A stretch of 64,000 nt of DNA. Origin: CAVUBL01 sp963739795 (GTDB lineage: Bacteria > Acidobacteriota > Thermoanaerobaculia > Multivoradales > DATKCC01). A program made the position numbers and the translations under genes. The stretch is from contig CAVUBL010000015.1 of assembly GCA_963739795.1 (NCBI GenBank), positions 1 through 64,000 of the forward strand, read 5' to 3'. Shown one piece after another: positions 7,875 through 15,816 of this stretch; the first letter of the stretch is position 1; every line of letters starts with the position of its first letter. Below the pieces are notes generated by a model that did no database searches, had not been told where the DNA came from, and was given only the letters and a program-made list of their open reading frames with translations.

Positions 7875-8525
7875 TTGGGTGCAGTCCCCTTTGTCGGCTC
7901 CCTCTTGATCGAACTCGCGGGCACAGTCATCCCCAATCAACGGCTTGACCGGATCGCGAAGTTCGCCGCCGCCTTGGAGAGTCGGCTCACCGAGGTTGAG
8001 CGAACGCAAGCGAGAAAACTTCTAACAAATGAGGAGTTCACGGATCTTGTCGAAGAGGCCCTGCGGCAGGCTGCTCGGTCTACGACTGACGAGCGGCGGG
8101 ACTATCTCGCTGAACTTGTCCAGCGGGGCCTCACAGCAGAAGAGGTGACATTCCAGGAGTCGAAGCACCTCCTCCGGTTATTGGGCGAGTTAAACGACCT
8201 GGAAGTAATCTGGCTCCGCTCGTACCGAGAGCCAGTAGTGGGGCGAGATGCAGAGTTTAGGGAGAAGCATAAGGATGTCCTTACTCCAATACCAGCCACG
8301 CTGGGCTCGTCGCAAACTAAGCTAGACAAGGCCACTCTACAGACTAGTTACAAAGAGCACCTGTCTCAGCTCGGGCTCGTCAAGCCACGGTTTAGAGTGG
8401 ATCAGAAAACTAAGGAGCCGGAATTTGACCGCAACGGCGTGCAGCGAGTGAGAGGTTATGAGATCACGTCCTTGGGGCGGCTCTTGCTAAGGCAGATCGG
8501 CCTAGGAGAAGAGGGCCGAGGCTAA
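7875..8525 (+). CDS. Cassette protein, function unknown (216 aa), probable frameshift at the 5' end
   Basis: The body is helical, with GAVPFVGSLLIELAGTVIP near the start, suggesting a short membrane-associated hairpin, and a charged C-terminal half. An ATG at 7801 opens another frame (MTDKKTNDALELTGQDYSRR...) that stops at 7908. The two frames look like one protein, with a +1/-1 shift near 7865-7880, because the only start in the long frame is a TTG at 7875 without a ribosome site. The stop TAA is part of the following attC R'' box (GGCTAAC, 8520-8526). Function unknown. Confidence 0.55.
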   Translation: MGAVPFVGSLLIELAGTVIPNQRLDRIAKFAAALESRLTEVERTQARKLLTNEEFTDLVEEALRQAARSTTDERRDYLAELVQRGLTAEEVTFQESKHLLRLLGELNDLEVIWLRSYREPVVGRDAEFREKHKDVLTPIPATLGSSQTKLDKATLQTSYKEHLSQLGLVKPRFRVDQKTKEPEFDRNGVQRVRGYEITSLGRLLLRQIGLGEEGRG

Positions 8526-8526
8526 C

Positions 8527-9180
8527 CCGGTCGTGTTCGAGAGCCGCCTGGGTGAGGAAGAGCTCGAGCTCTTGGATCGTGTGGTCGAAGGTGTCGAGCA
8601 TCGCGAGATCCGAGGCAATCGACATCTGCACCGAGTCCTCGTCGCCGAAGTGCTCGAGCAGCCCGCCGCGGTTGCCCGCTTGGTCAATGCGCGTCTCGAG
8701 CGGCTCGAGGTTGTACTGGGTGTTGGTGTTCTGGATGTGCGAGAGGAGCTCTGCGCGCTTGTGGACGAAGTAGAGCCGGCGCCGCAGCAGGTCCCGTGTG
8801 GCGCGCATCTCCCGCGGGTAGACGTAGGCCATGGGGAAGGTGCCGCCCCGCAGCAGAACGGCGATCTTGTAGGAGTCGATCCGGTCGTTCTTCGACTTGC
8901 CGCCGTGGATCGCCTTCATGTAGAGGGCATGGCCCAGGGCGAAGGGGATCGACTCGGCCGCGCAGAGGTCGGCGAGCCAGTACCAGCAGAACAGGCATTC
9001 GACACCGACGACCAGGTCCTCCCGGAAGGGTTCGATTGCCCGCAGGAAAGCATCCGGTCGGCACGGGAGGTTGCGGTGGAGCCGGACGTTGCCTGTCGCG
9101 TCGATCACACAGACGTACATGGTCCGGGCATGCAGATCCACGCCGCAGTAGAAGGCGTGCTGGGAGGTGTAGAATCGCAT
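8527..9180 (-). pseudogene. IS110-family transposase, C-terminal half deleted
   Basis: The N-terminal DEDD domain is identical in protein sequence to copy 1 up to LFLTQAALEHDR (about residue 217), then the frame runs into the preceding cassette gene in antisense. The whole transposase_20 domain with its catalytic serine is missing, so the product cannot recombine by itself. The near identity to copy 1 suggests recent duplication followed by deletion. Confidence 0.85.
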
Positions 9181-9265
9181 CGAGGCCTCCTTTCGAGAGG
9201 GTTAGGGATGATGCCCCGAAGCGTACCGCGTGGGTGCGCTCGAAGGGGGCCTCGAATCAGTATCC
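8527..9265 (-). mobile_element. IS110/IS1111-type insertion sequence, copy 2 (truncated)
   Basis: This is a 739-bp block almost identical to 5264-6003; I count about six base differences. The end beyond the transposase start is intact, but everything past codon ~217 of the transposase and the non-coding end are gone. The deletion stops exactly at the R'' box of the attC. Confidence 0.85.
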
Positions 9266-9463
9266 CTTCGTTCGAGCGGGCGCGAAAGGCGCGCCGCTCA
9301 ACTCAAGAGACGTTGAACAGACCGCTTCGCGGATTGTTGCCCTCCGAAAGCCTTTCTGATCGTACTGAGAAACCCTTCCTGAGGCAAGGCCGGGGTTGGA
9401 TGATGGCGGCCGATCTTGGAGTTTGCTGCGAGATCGTACCCCCGGACTCCGTCATAGGAGGGT

Positions 9464-10600
9464 ATGGGATGGACGATCCAGGAGATCCTGGGCTCCGGGC
9501 TGGCGCGACTGCGCGAAGAGCGGAAGCTGCCGGGGTACGTGGCTCAGGCGGCCCAGGCTCTGTTGCACTGCCACACGGCAGCTCTCGGCGGTCACACGAA
9601 GCGCTGCCCTGCGGGGCACGTCCAGGGGATCTGGTACAACTCGTGCCGCCACCGGATGTGCCCCCAGTGCACGTGGGGCAAGATCGAGGCGTGGCTGGCG
9701 GCGAAGCGTGAGCTCCTGCTGCCGACGGATCACTACCACGTCATCTTCACGATCCCCTGGCAGTTCAGGCGCCTCTGGCAGTGGAACCCCCGAGAGGTGG
9801 GGGAGCTCCTCTTCCGGGAGTCGGCCGCGACGCTCCGGGCCTTGCTGGGCGAGGAGCGCCGCCTCGGGCGGGCCCGGCCGGGCTGGATCGCGGCACTTCA
9901 CACCTGGGGCCGGACCCTGGTGGCCCATCCCCACGTCCACTGCCTGGTGGCCGGGGGTGGGCTCGCCCCGGACGGGACGTGGCGGGCGATCGGCAACGGC
10001 TACCTCCTGCCCTATCGCCAGGTGCGCCACGTCTTCCGACAACGGTGTTGCGACGCGTTGGAGGCCCTGCTCCGGAGCGGGGCGCTCGAGCTGCCCGGCG
10101 ACCTCTCCCTCGCCGAAGCCTTCCGGATCGTCGCCAGAGCCCGGCGGCGCAAGTGGAACGTGCGTCTCGAAGCCCCCTGGCTCCGCTTCTACTTGGCGTC
10201 CCGACCGGAAGCTCAGGCGGAGCCTGCTCCCCCCCCTTGTCATCTCGACCGGAGGACCAGGCGGAGCCTGGTCCGCAGTGGAGAGATCTCGGCGGAGGCA
10301 GCGGAGAGAGCGAGTAGCCTCCGCCAACGGGCGGGCCGGGGGTCGTTCGCCGGGGAACGGCGCGCGCTGGTCGAACCATGCGGAGTAGGCGCGCGCCTCG
10401 GCTTCACCCCGGCCCCGCGCGCCCTCGGACTCCCACCGCCAACGCGCCGCCGAGGCTCAGACGTCCCCTGCGAACGACCCCCGACCCGCTCGCTGTCGCA
10501 GCGCTTGGTGCCAGAGCCGCTAACAGGCTCTACATTCACGTCCTCAGCCGCGGCGACTGCGAAGTCCAGACCCCTGGCGACAGCCGTTCACTCGGCTTGA
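9464..10600 (+). pseudogene. IS91/ISCR-type transposase, C-terminus replaced
   Basis: Residues about 20-75 carry a zinc-binding head (RCPAGH, then SCRHRMCPQC). Residues about 145-170 carry the HUH nickase motif (HPHVHCLVAGGGL). This is the IS91/ISCR (Y2 rolling-circle) arrangement. After RKWNVRLEAPWLRFYL (about residue 245, base ~10200) the expected tyrosine region is missing and the frame continues through unrelated, low-complexity sequence including a palindromic repeat. The start ATG at 9464 follows ATAGGAGGG closely. It lies in the cassette after the attC ending at 9318. Truncation makes transposition unlikely. Confidence 0.75.
10236..10302. repeat. REP-like palindromic unit
   Basis: GACCAGGCGGAGCCTGGTC (10255-10273) is a near-perfect palindrome, flanked by GTCATCTCGACCGGAG and GTGGAGAGATCTC, a pattern of the dispersed REP-type units seen in many bacterial genomes. 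It sits where the IS91-type frame loses homology, so it may mark the breakpoint. Confidence 0.4.
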
Positions 10601-10694
10601 AACTCCGTGGGGCAAGGGCCCAGCGCCCTCGAGCTCGCCGTCTCTGCCTACCCGAATCCCGAGAATTCGCCTAGATGGATGCCGAGGCTTTGCG

Positions 10695-10724
10695 TTGACA
10701 GGCTTCTCCAGACTTTGCTAGACT
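10695..10724 (+). promoter_or_regulatory. Candidate sigma70-type promoter of a cassette operon
   Basis: TTGACA (10695-10700) and TAGACT (10719-10724) are separated by 18 bp. They lie 32 bp upstream of a small gene with a strong ribosome site. Most cassettes lack their own promoter, so this one may be expressed wherever it sits in the array. Confidence 0.55.
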
Positions 10725-10756
10725 CCGAAAGGCCAGTGGTTTAAGGAGGATACGGC

Positions 10757-10897
10757 ATGAAGAAGCGGAGCCGCCGTAGAGTTACCCAAGCGATCGAGGC
10801 TCGCAAGCGAGTTTACCCCATCCGCTCACTCATCATCATGCATCTAGACCAGACGCCATGCGCCCGGCAGGATTTCTCTCGAATCGAGGGGAACTGA
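10757..10897 (+). CDS. Small basic leader-like protein (46 aa)
   Basis: ATG at 10757 is preceded by AAGGAGGA (10743-10750) at ideal spacing. The product begins MKKRSRRRVTQAIEARKRVY and contains SLIIMHLD; it is strongly basic and has no recognised family. Its TGA overlaps the ATG of the membrane protein gene (TGATG at 10895-10899), so translation of the two is coupled. It may be a leader that drives the downstream gene or a partner of it. The promoter and ribosome site support real expression. Confidence 0.55.
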   Translation: MKKRSRRRVTQAIEARKRVYPIRSLIIMHLDQTPCARQDFSRIEGN

Positions 10898-11445
10898 TGC
10901 CTAGGATGTACCCGCTGTCGCTCTTCCCAGATCTTCTAGCGTTCCACCAAGCGCTTTTCCGTGGCCACCCTTACGAGCCCAAGGTTCGGCACGTAGGCTC
11001 GCCATCCAAGAACGAGGAGAAAGACCGCAAGGATTGGCATTCTTACTATGGCAACTGCGTGGAATATATTACCTCGCTTCACAATCAATTCATCGCGGTG
11101 TTGTCGATTCAGGGTGCGCTCGCAATTGGCACGCTTGCAGCTATCCCAATAGTCACCGGGAAGGGCAGCCTAGCGGTCTTCCTGGCTAGCTCGGTAGCTT
11201 TCACAGAGCTAGCGTTAATGGTGGTGGCAACGAAGCTTTTTCGTCAGCATTGTGTGATCTGTTGGATGTTGCGTCGCGTAGAGCAGGAAGAGCTCGGGCT
11301 ACCGCCATGGGCGGGGATGAAGGGCCTTCTCGGCACTGCAGGAAACCGGCTGTTCACCTCGCCTCTCGTCTACATGCTGAGTATTGTCTACGGTGTTTTC
11401 TTGGCACTTGGCTTGGGAATCATTATCGGTCTGCGAGGGTTCTAG
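10897..11445 (+). CDS. Cassette membrane protein with three predicted spans (182 aa)
   Basis: I start it at the ATG 10897, which overlaps the stop of the 46-aa gene; an upstream ATG (10858) has no ribosome site. Hydrophobic spans are FIAVLSIQGALAIGTLAAIP, LAVFLASSVAFTELALMVV and LVYMLSIVYGVFLALGLGII. The 60-residue N-terminus is polar. Two Cys near HCVICWM follow the second span. I do not recognise a family; small multi-span proteins in cassettes are often of unknown function. It is cotranscribed with the upstream small gene. Confidence 0.65.
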   Translation: MPRMYPLSLFPDLLAFHQALFRGHPYEPKVRHVGSPSKNEEKDRKDWHSYYGNCVEYITSLHNQFIAVLSIQGALAIGTLAAIPIVTGKGSLAVFLASSVAFTELALMVVATKLFRQHCVICWMLRRVEQEELGLPPWAGMKGLLGTAGNRLFTSPLVYMLSIVYGVFLALGLGIIIGLRGF

Positions 11446-11466
11446 TGCCAACCGCCCAGCCATAAT

Positions 11467-11530
11467 GCATAACCCACCCCTTCTCCGAGTGGCTCACGGG
11501 GTCGGTGAGGAGCAAGGCGGGCCAACGACC
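11467..11530 (+). other. attC: Weak attC candidate
   Basis: GCATAAC (11467-11473) could be an R'' box. CTCAC and GTGAG form a short stem around GGGGTCG, and the site lies in the 90-bp gap between two plus-strand cassette genes. No GTT-starting R' box is found before the next gene, so this may be a decayed site or none at all. Confidence 0.25.
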
Positions 11531-11534
11531 TTGA

Positions 11535-12341
11535 GTGGCAATGCCGACTTACAGAGGCAACCGAGGTAACCTTCTTCAGCACTGGGTTCTGACCCAGTTG
11601 GTCGCGTTGCTCCGCCAGATGCTCCCCACTGGTGCCCGACTCTGCTTCATCGACGCGCATGCCATGTCGCCGTTCGCTATTCGGAGCGAGAATCCCGGCC
11701 TGACCGGGCATGAGTTTGATGTCGTCTCTACTCATCTTCCTGGTCAAGGCACCGAGTACGAGCACGCCTGGGCAGCAATGCGAAGCCACCGGATAGAATA
11801 TCCATCCTCGGCCTTATTCGTTCGCCACCTGTGGCCAGGCCCCGCGCACCTCGTACTCTGTGAAACCGACGAGGCTACAGCTGACGAGATCGCGGAGTGG
11901 CTGGACGAGCCCCAGCAAGACACGTCCTGGGAGCTTCATCGAGGAGACTGGCGGGCGCGTTTCCGAGAGCCGTTTCCGGTGATGGGCATTGCGGCATATC
12001 TTATCTCGTTTGACCCTTTCATGTTCGATCGCCACGGGCCATCTGCGCAGCCCCGTCCGGGCAACATGTGGCCGAGTGACATCCTGCGGATTGGGACAAT
12101 GGTTCTCGACCTTGCGCCGGCACCCGTCGTTCTCCAACTGTCGACGTACAGCGCAAACAATGGGAATGGGCAAGACAACGTCATCGAGAGCATCAACTCG
12201 ATCCTTCCGCGAGCGGGTCTTGAGCGAGCGGCCACCATACGAGCCGCCGGAAATATGATGACGCTGGTCTTCACGAGGGAATTCCCAGACCTCGGGCCAC
12301 TCGATGAGAACTTCGCAAAATGGAGAGAAGGGGCCGGCTAA
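11535..12341 (+). CDS. RlmJ-like / N6-adenine methyltransferase-like cassette protein (268 aa)
   Basis: The start (YRGNRGNLLQHWVLTQLVALL) resembles the HAGNxADVLKH opening of RlmJ-type 23S rRNA adenine methyltransferases. ARLCFIDAHA could be the SAM-binding strand, and SFDPFMFDRHG (about residues 155-165) resembles the DPP[FY] catalytic motif, though the second Pro is replaced. This is a family-level guess; a TcmP-like role is possible too. The GTG at 11535 and ATG at 11541 are equally possible starts. The stop TAA forms part of the following attC R'' box. Confidence 0.5.
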   Translation: MAMPTYRGNRGNLLQHWVLTQLVALLRQMLPTGARLCFIDAHAMSPFAIRSENPGLTGHEFDVVSTHLPGQGTEYEHAWAAMRSHRIEYPSSALFVRHLWPGPAHLVLCETDEATADEIAEWLDEPQQDTSWELHRGDWRARFREPFPVMGIAAYLISFDPFMFDRHGPSAQPRPGNMWPSDILRIGTMVLDLAPAPVVLQLSTYSANNGNGQDNVIESINSILPRAGLERAATIRAAGNMMTLVFTREFPDLGPLDENFAKWREGAG

Positions 12342-12398
12342 CAGCATGCAGCGACCGCCGGCGCCGCGCGCCGCCGCTGATGCTGAGTGTCGTTCTGC
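12336..12398 (+). other. attC: integron attC site
   Basis: R'' GGCTAAC (12336-12342) contains the stop codon of the preceding gene. AGCATGCAGCG pairs with CGCTGATGCT (12376-12385) with one unpaired G. The right box is GTTCTGC (12392-12398), which departs from GTTRRRY after the GTT, as may happen when the crossover joins two different cassettes. Total length is 63 bp. Confidence 0.65.
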
Positions 12399-12776
12399 GC
12401 TAAGCCGGCGAGGACAACTCGGCGCTATAGGCTAGACCATGAGCTGGCCGGGAAAGCGGACCCCTTACCGGTAGCTCCGTTGTCGTGCCAAGCCTTCCAC
12501 TACCGAACGGAGCCCGAATGCGAAGCCTGCTAGTCGGCAATGGCGTGATCATCCAGTACGGAGGTCCAGAATACCTCAACTCTGCAATTGTGAACCGGGC
12601 ACTCGACAATGTTCGGACCGGGCAATTGCCGGAGCACCTGTGCCCTAAGGAATGCGCGGATTTTGTCGTTGCGCTGCAACAAGAACATGCGCGCACCTTG
12701 AGGGGCGAATACGACTCTTTCGCTTTTACATCCCACGACCGCGCTTCTTTAGAGGACTTCAAGAGACGATACTCCC

Positions 12777-14199
12777 GGCTCTCCTCAACTTGCTGTGGGT
12801 AGCTGGGAGGCCCTCGGCGGCCGGTGCTTCGCGGGGGTGGTCGGCCGCGGTGAGAGATCTGGGAGGAGGGTTATGGTGGCGCTAAGGGGTTGAAAACGCA
12901 TGGGGTTTCCTGCTCTCCTTGGGAGCATCGAAACAACCGAGGAGGGAGGAGCGACCCCATGCGCCTGACCACTGTACTGCGTCGTCTGCTCGGTGTCATG
13001 AAGATGTACGTCGAATCCGCGCTGTTCCGGCGGGACGGGACGTTGGTGGTCCATGTCCGGCCCACGTGGCGTCGCTCTCGTTGTGGCGGGTGCGGCCGGG
13101 TCGGACCCCGCTCCGACCGTCGATACGAGCGAGAGTGGCGGCACCTGCCCTGGGGACGCCATGTGGTGGTGTTGCGCTACGCGCCCTGGCGAGTGGAGTG
13201 CCCTCAGTGTGGCGTCCGCGTGGAGCAGGTCCCCTGGGCGCCCTCGGGAGGTCGCTTCAGTGAAGCGTTCGAAGAGCTGGCGGCCTACTTTGCACAGATC
13301 ACCGACAAGACCCAGGTCACCCGGCTGCTCGGGATCGCCTGGGAGACCGTCGGTTCGATCGTCGCGCGGGTGGTCGAGCGTCGCCTCGATCCGGAGCGTC
13401 TGGTGGGCCTGCGCCGGATCGGTATCGACGAGTTCAGCTACAAGAAGCGCCACAACTACCTCACCGTCGTGGTCGACCATGACCGCGGTCGCGTGGTGTG
13501 GGCCGGTGAAGGCCGTAGCGCCGAGGCGCTCGATCCCTTCTTCGAGGCGCTCGGCGAGGAGGGCTGCAAGGCGATCGAGATGGTCACCGTCGATCTGTCC
13601 GCGGCCTACACCAAGGCCGTGCGGGAGAAGCTGCCCGAGGCCGAGATCATCTACGACCGCTTCCATGTCCAGCGCTTGGTCAGTGACGCACTCGACGAGG
13701 TGCGGCGCGAGCTGGTACGCGAGCTCGCCACCGACCCCGACGAAGCACGCGCCGTCAAGCGCACCCGCTTCGTGCTTCTGATGAATCCGTGGAACCTCAG
13801 CCGATCCCAGCGCCGCAAGCTCTCCGAGCTCCAGCGAAGCAACCAGCGGCTCTACCGCGCCTACCTGCTCAAAGAGACGCTCGCTCAAGCCCTCGACTAC
13901 CGCCAACCCTGGCGGGCCGAACGAGCACTGCGCGCATGGCTCGCCTGGGCCTCTCGATCTCGGCTCCGACCCTTCGTCAAAGCCGCCCGAACGATCCGCA
14001 AGCATCTCAAGGGAATCCTCGCCTATATCGGCACCCGGCTGACCAACGGACTGGTCGAAGGACTCAACAACAGGATCCGCATGATCGCCCGCAGAGCCTA
14101 CGGCTTCCACTCCCACCAAGCCCTCGCTGCCATGATCTTCCTCAACTGTGGAGGCATCCACCTCAACCCACCTCTACCCACTCATAGTTGAGGAGAGCC
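12777..14199 (+). mobile_element. ISL3-type insertion sequence with 8-bp target duplication
   Basis: The ends are inverted repeats of about 26 bp: GGCTCTCCTCAACT at the left and its complement AGTTGAGGAGAGCC at the right, both continuing to GTGGGTAG/CTACCCAC. The direct repeat ATACTCCC flanks it (12769-12776 and 14200-14207); 8 bp is the ISL3 norm. Intact ends, intact transposase and a perfect duplication point to a recent insertion. Confidence 0.93.
12959..14191 (+). CDS. ISL3-family transposase (410 aa)
   Basis: The N-terminal zinc ribbon (CGGCGRVGP ... CPQCGV, about residues 40-85) is followed by the DDE domain: IGIDEFSYKKRHNYL (first Asp), MVTVDLSAAYTKAV (second Asp) and GLVEGLNNRIRMIARRAYG (Glu), all intact. 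The ATG at 12959 follows GGAGGGAGG at good spacing; the longer frame from 12890 has no ribosome site. The gene almost fills the element and ends 8 bp before its right end. Confidence 0.93.
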   Translation: MRLTTVLRRLLGVMKMYVESALFRRDGTLVVHVRPTWRRSRCGGCGRVGPRSDRRYEREWRHLPWGRHVVVLRYAPWRVECPQCGVRVEQVPWAPSGGRFSEAFEELAAYFAQITDKTQVTRLLGIAWETVGSIVARVVERRLDPERLVGLRRIGIDEFSYKKRHNYLTVVVDHDRGRVVWAGEGRSAEALDPFFEALGEEGCKAIEMVTVDLSAAYTKAVREKLPEAEIIYDRFHVQRLVSDALDEVRRELVRELATDPDEARAVKRTRFVLLMNPWNLSRSQRRKLSELQRSNQRLYRAYLLKETLAQALDYRQPWRAERALRAWLAWASRSRLRPFVKAARTIRKHLKGILAYIGTRLTNGLVEGLNNRIRMIARRAYGFHSHQALAAMIFLNCGGIHLNPPLPTHS

Positions 14200-15059
14200 A
14201 TACTCCCGCGCGCGATCGTATTCCGTCAGCGAGATTGGCTTCGAGGACTACTTCCTCCTTTTCGAGCTTGTCCATAACAAACAAGGACTCGGGAATCCGG
14301 ATAGGTTTCACTCCCGTGGCGTGTTACGGCGCATGTTTCTGCACGCTGTATTCAATGAGGGCCGGATCGAGACCGTGCACAAAAGCTTTCCCGCCGGCTT
14401 CGTCAGGTGGCTGAAAGCGCCCGATCACATCTTCACAACGAACTATGATAGCAACCTAGACGTCGCGGCAGATTCCGAGGTGCACCACCTTCACGGCGCG
14501 TTTCGGATTGTCAGTGAAGCCTATGATCCGACTAGTTTCCGAAATCAGCTCCAAGACGACTTGCTTGACGGTGAAGAGGTCGACGAAGCGTACCCGCACC
14601 TCTATTCAAACTGCTTGGTCTCATACGTCGGCGATTTAAAGGCGCACTCGATGACCGAGTCTTCACTCGCCAATAGCGCGATGGACAAGTTCGTATCGGG
14701 ATACAAGAACGATCCTGAGATTCGACAGCAGATCGAAGAAATGGACGAAGGCAACGTGTTGGTTAAACGGCTGAAGGAGGCGATCAAGCTGAAAGCTGAA
14801 CGCCCCGAACTCAGACATTCCGAACAATATCCGCACCAGATGCTCTCTCAGCTATCGGGCACCTTGGAGGTCGTTGGTTTGTCCCCTCACAATGACGGGC
14901 ACCTTTTCGCTCAGGTACTCGAGAACGAACGGATTTCGGGGATCGTATTTAACTACTTTGGAGCCGAAGAGGCTGCAGACGCGCAGCGTCTGTTTGAATC
15001 GAAGTCGGTAGTCACAAAAGATGTCAGACGACTCTGGGCTGGCTTCCAAGGGTAATCCT

Positions 15060-15810
15060 TGATTGCGGAAAGGTGCCTGCGGAGAGGTGCCACCCGAGTT
15101 GCGGGAGGGCACCGAGCGGGAGGGGCGGGGCCGGGGCGCCGGCCTGGAGGTGTCAGCGCCCGCGCAGCAAGCACGGGCGGTTGGAGGGCTCCGGCAGTGC
15201 CGCGCGGTGGCGCTGTCGGGCGAGGGCTACGCCGGGAGTCATTTCCTCCCGAGCCGAGCCGGAGGGCGGACACTCCGGCCCCGCCCCGGCGATCTCGGCA
15301 CAAACCTCACGGGCGCCGGTCGCTTTCGCTGGGGAACCGTCGGCCCAGGGCGCGAGCGGTCGATCTGGCGCCTGACCGGCAAGTCCGGACGCCTGCCCTA
15401 TCGGCGGAGGACCTGCGGCGCTCGCAAGGTAGGTTGCGGTGGTTTTGGAGGTGACGATGCTCAGTCCAGCCAGAGCGAGCGCCGCAGAAAGGCGCCAGCC
15501 GAGTCGCGGGAGGGCACCGAACGGTACGGGCGGGGCCGGGGCGTCCGCCCGGAGGTGTCGGCGCCCGCGCAGCCAGCACGGGCGGTTGGAGGGCTCGGGC
15601 GGTGCCGCGCGGTGGCGCCGCCAGGCGAGGGCAACGCCGGGAGTCATCCCCACCCGAGCCGTGCCGGAGGGCGGACGCCCCGGCCCCGTCCCGGCGATCT
15701 CGGCGGCAAGCTACCGGCCGAGTTGCGGACTCCTTCCGGCGAAGGGGGTCAGCAGCAGCCTGCGCCGCGCACCAGGTCGGGCTCGAAGGTGAGTCTCGGC
15801 CTCCGGAGCG
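15060..15810. repeat. Two imperfect copies of a GC-rich intergenic repeat
   Basis: About 240 bp recurs at 15064-15305 and 15483-15716. Both start with AG(G/A)(G/C)GCCA.CCGAGT, share GCACGGGCGGTTGGAGGGCT and end in CCCGGCGATCTCGGC. Frames through it change between copies, so it is unlikely to be coding. Pieces recur at 16520-16700. No gene is seen in this 760-bp stretch, which separates the cassette array from the chromosome-like genes. Confidence 0.6.
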
Positions 15811-15816
15811 GATCCG

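Larger units (their letters stand above)
8520..9318 (+). other. attC: attC site interrupted by a truncated IS110 copy
   Basis: R'' GGCTAAC (8520-8526) includes the stop codon of the preceding gene. The IS fragment starts at the very next base. After it come the arms GAGCGGGCGCG and GCGCGCCGCTC (about 9273-9300) around AAAG, then R' GTTGAAC (9312-9318). The insertion point is between R'' and the hairpin, matching copy 1. Confidence 0.75.
12518..15055 (+). pseudogene. SIR2-like domain protein gene split by an ISL3 element
   Basis: The left part reads MRSLLVGNGVIIQYGG. The right part, resumed after the IS at 14208, contains HIFTTNYDSNLDV and VHHLHGAF, the NAD-binding pattern (TTNYD...LHG) of SIR2-like proteins, many of which act as NAD-depleting phage-defence effectors. 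Taking out 12777-14207 restores one open frame of 368 codons from ATG 12518 (or a few more from GTG 12485), so nothing but the insertion breaks it. It was probably the cassette following the attC at 12336-12398. The defence role is an inference from the family. Confidence 0.8.

Noticed and set aside
8533..9711. 392-codon plus-strand frame over the truncated IS110 copy
   Set aside because: Antisense to the transposase fragment; it then runs through an attC and the IS91-type gene in a wrong frame.
12785..14161. 458-codon minus-strand frame inside the ISL3 element
   Set aside because: Antisense to a complete DDE transposase with ribosome site and matching ends.
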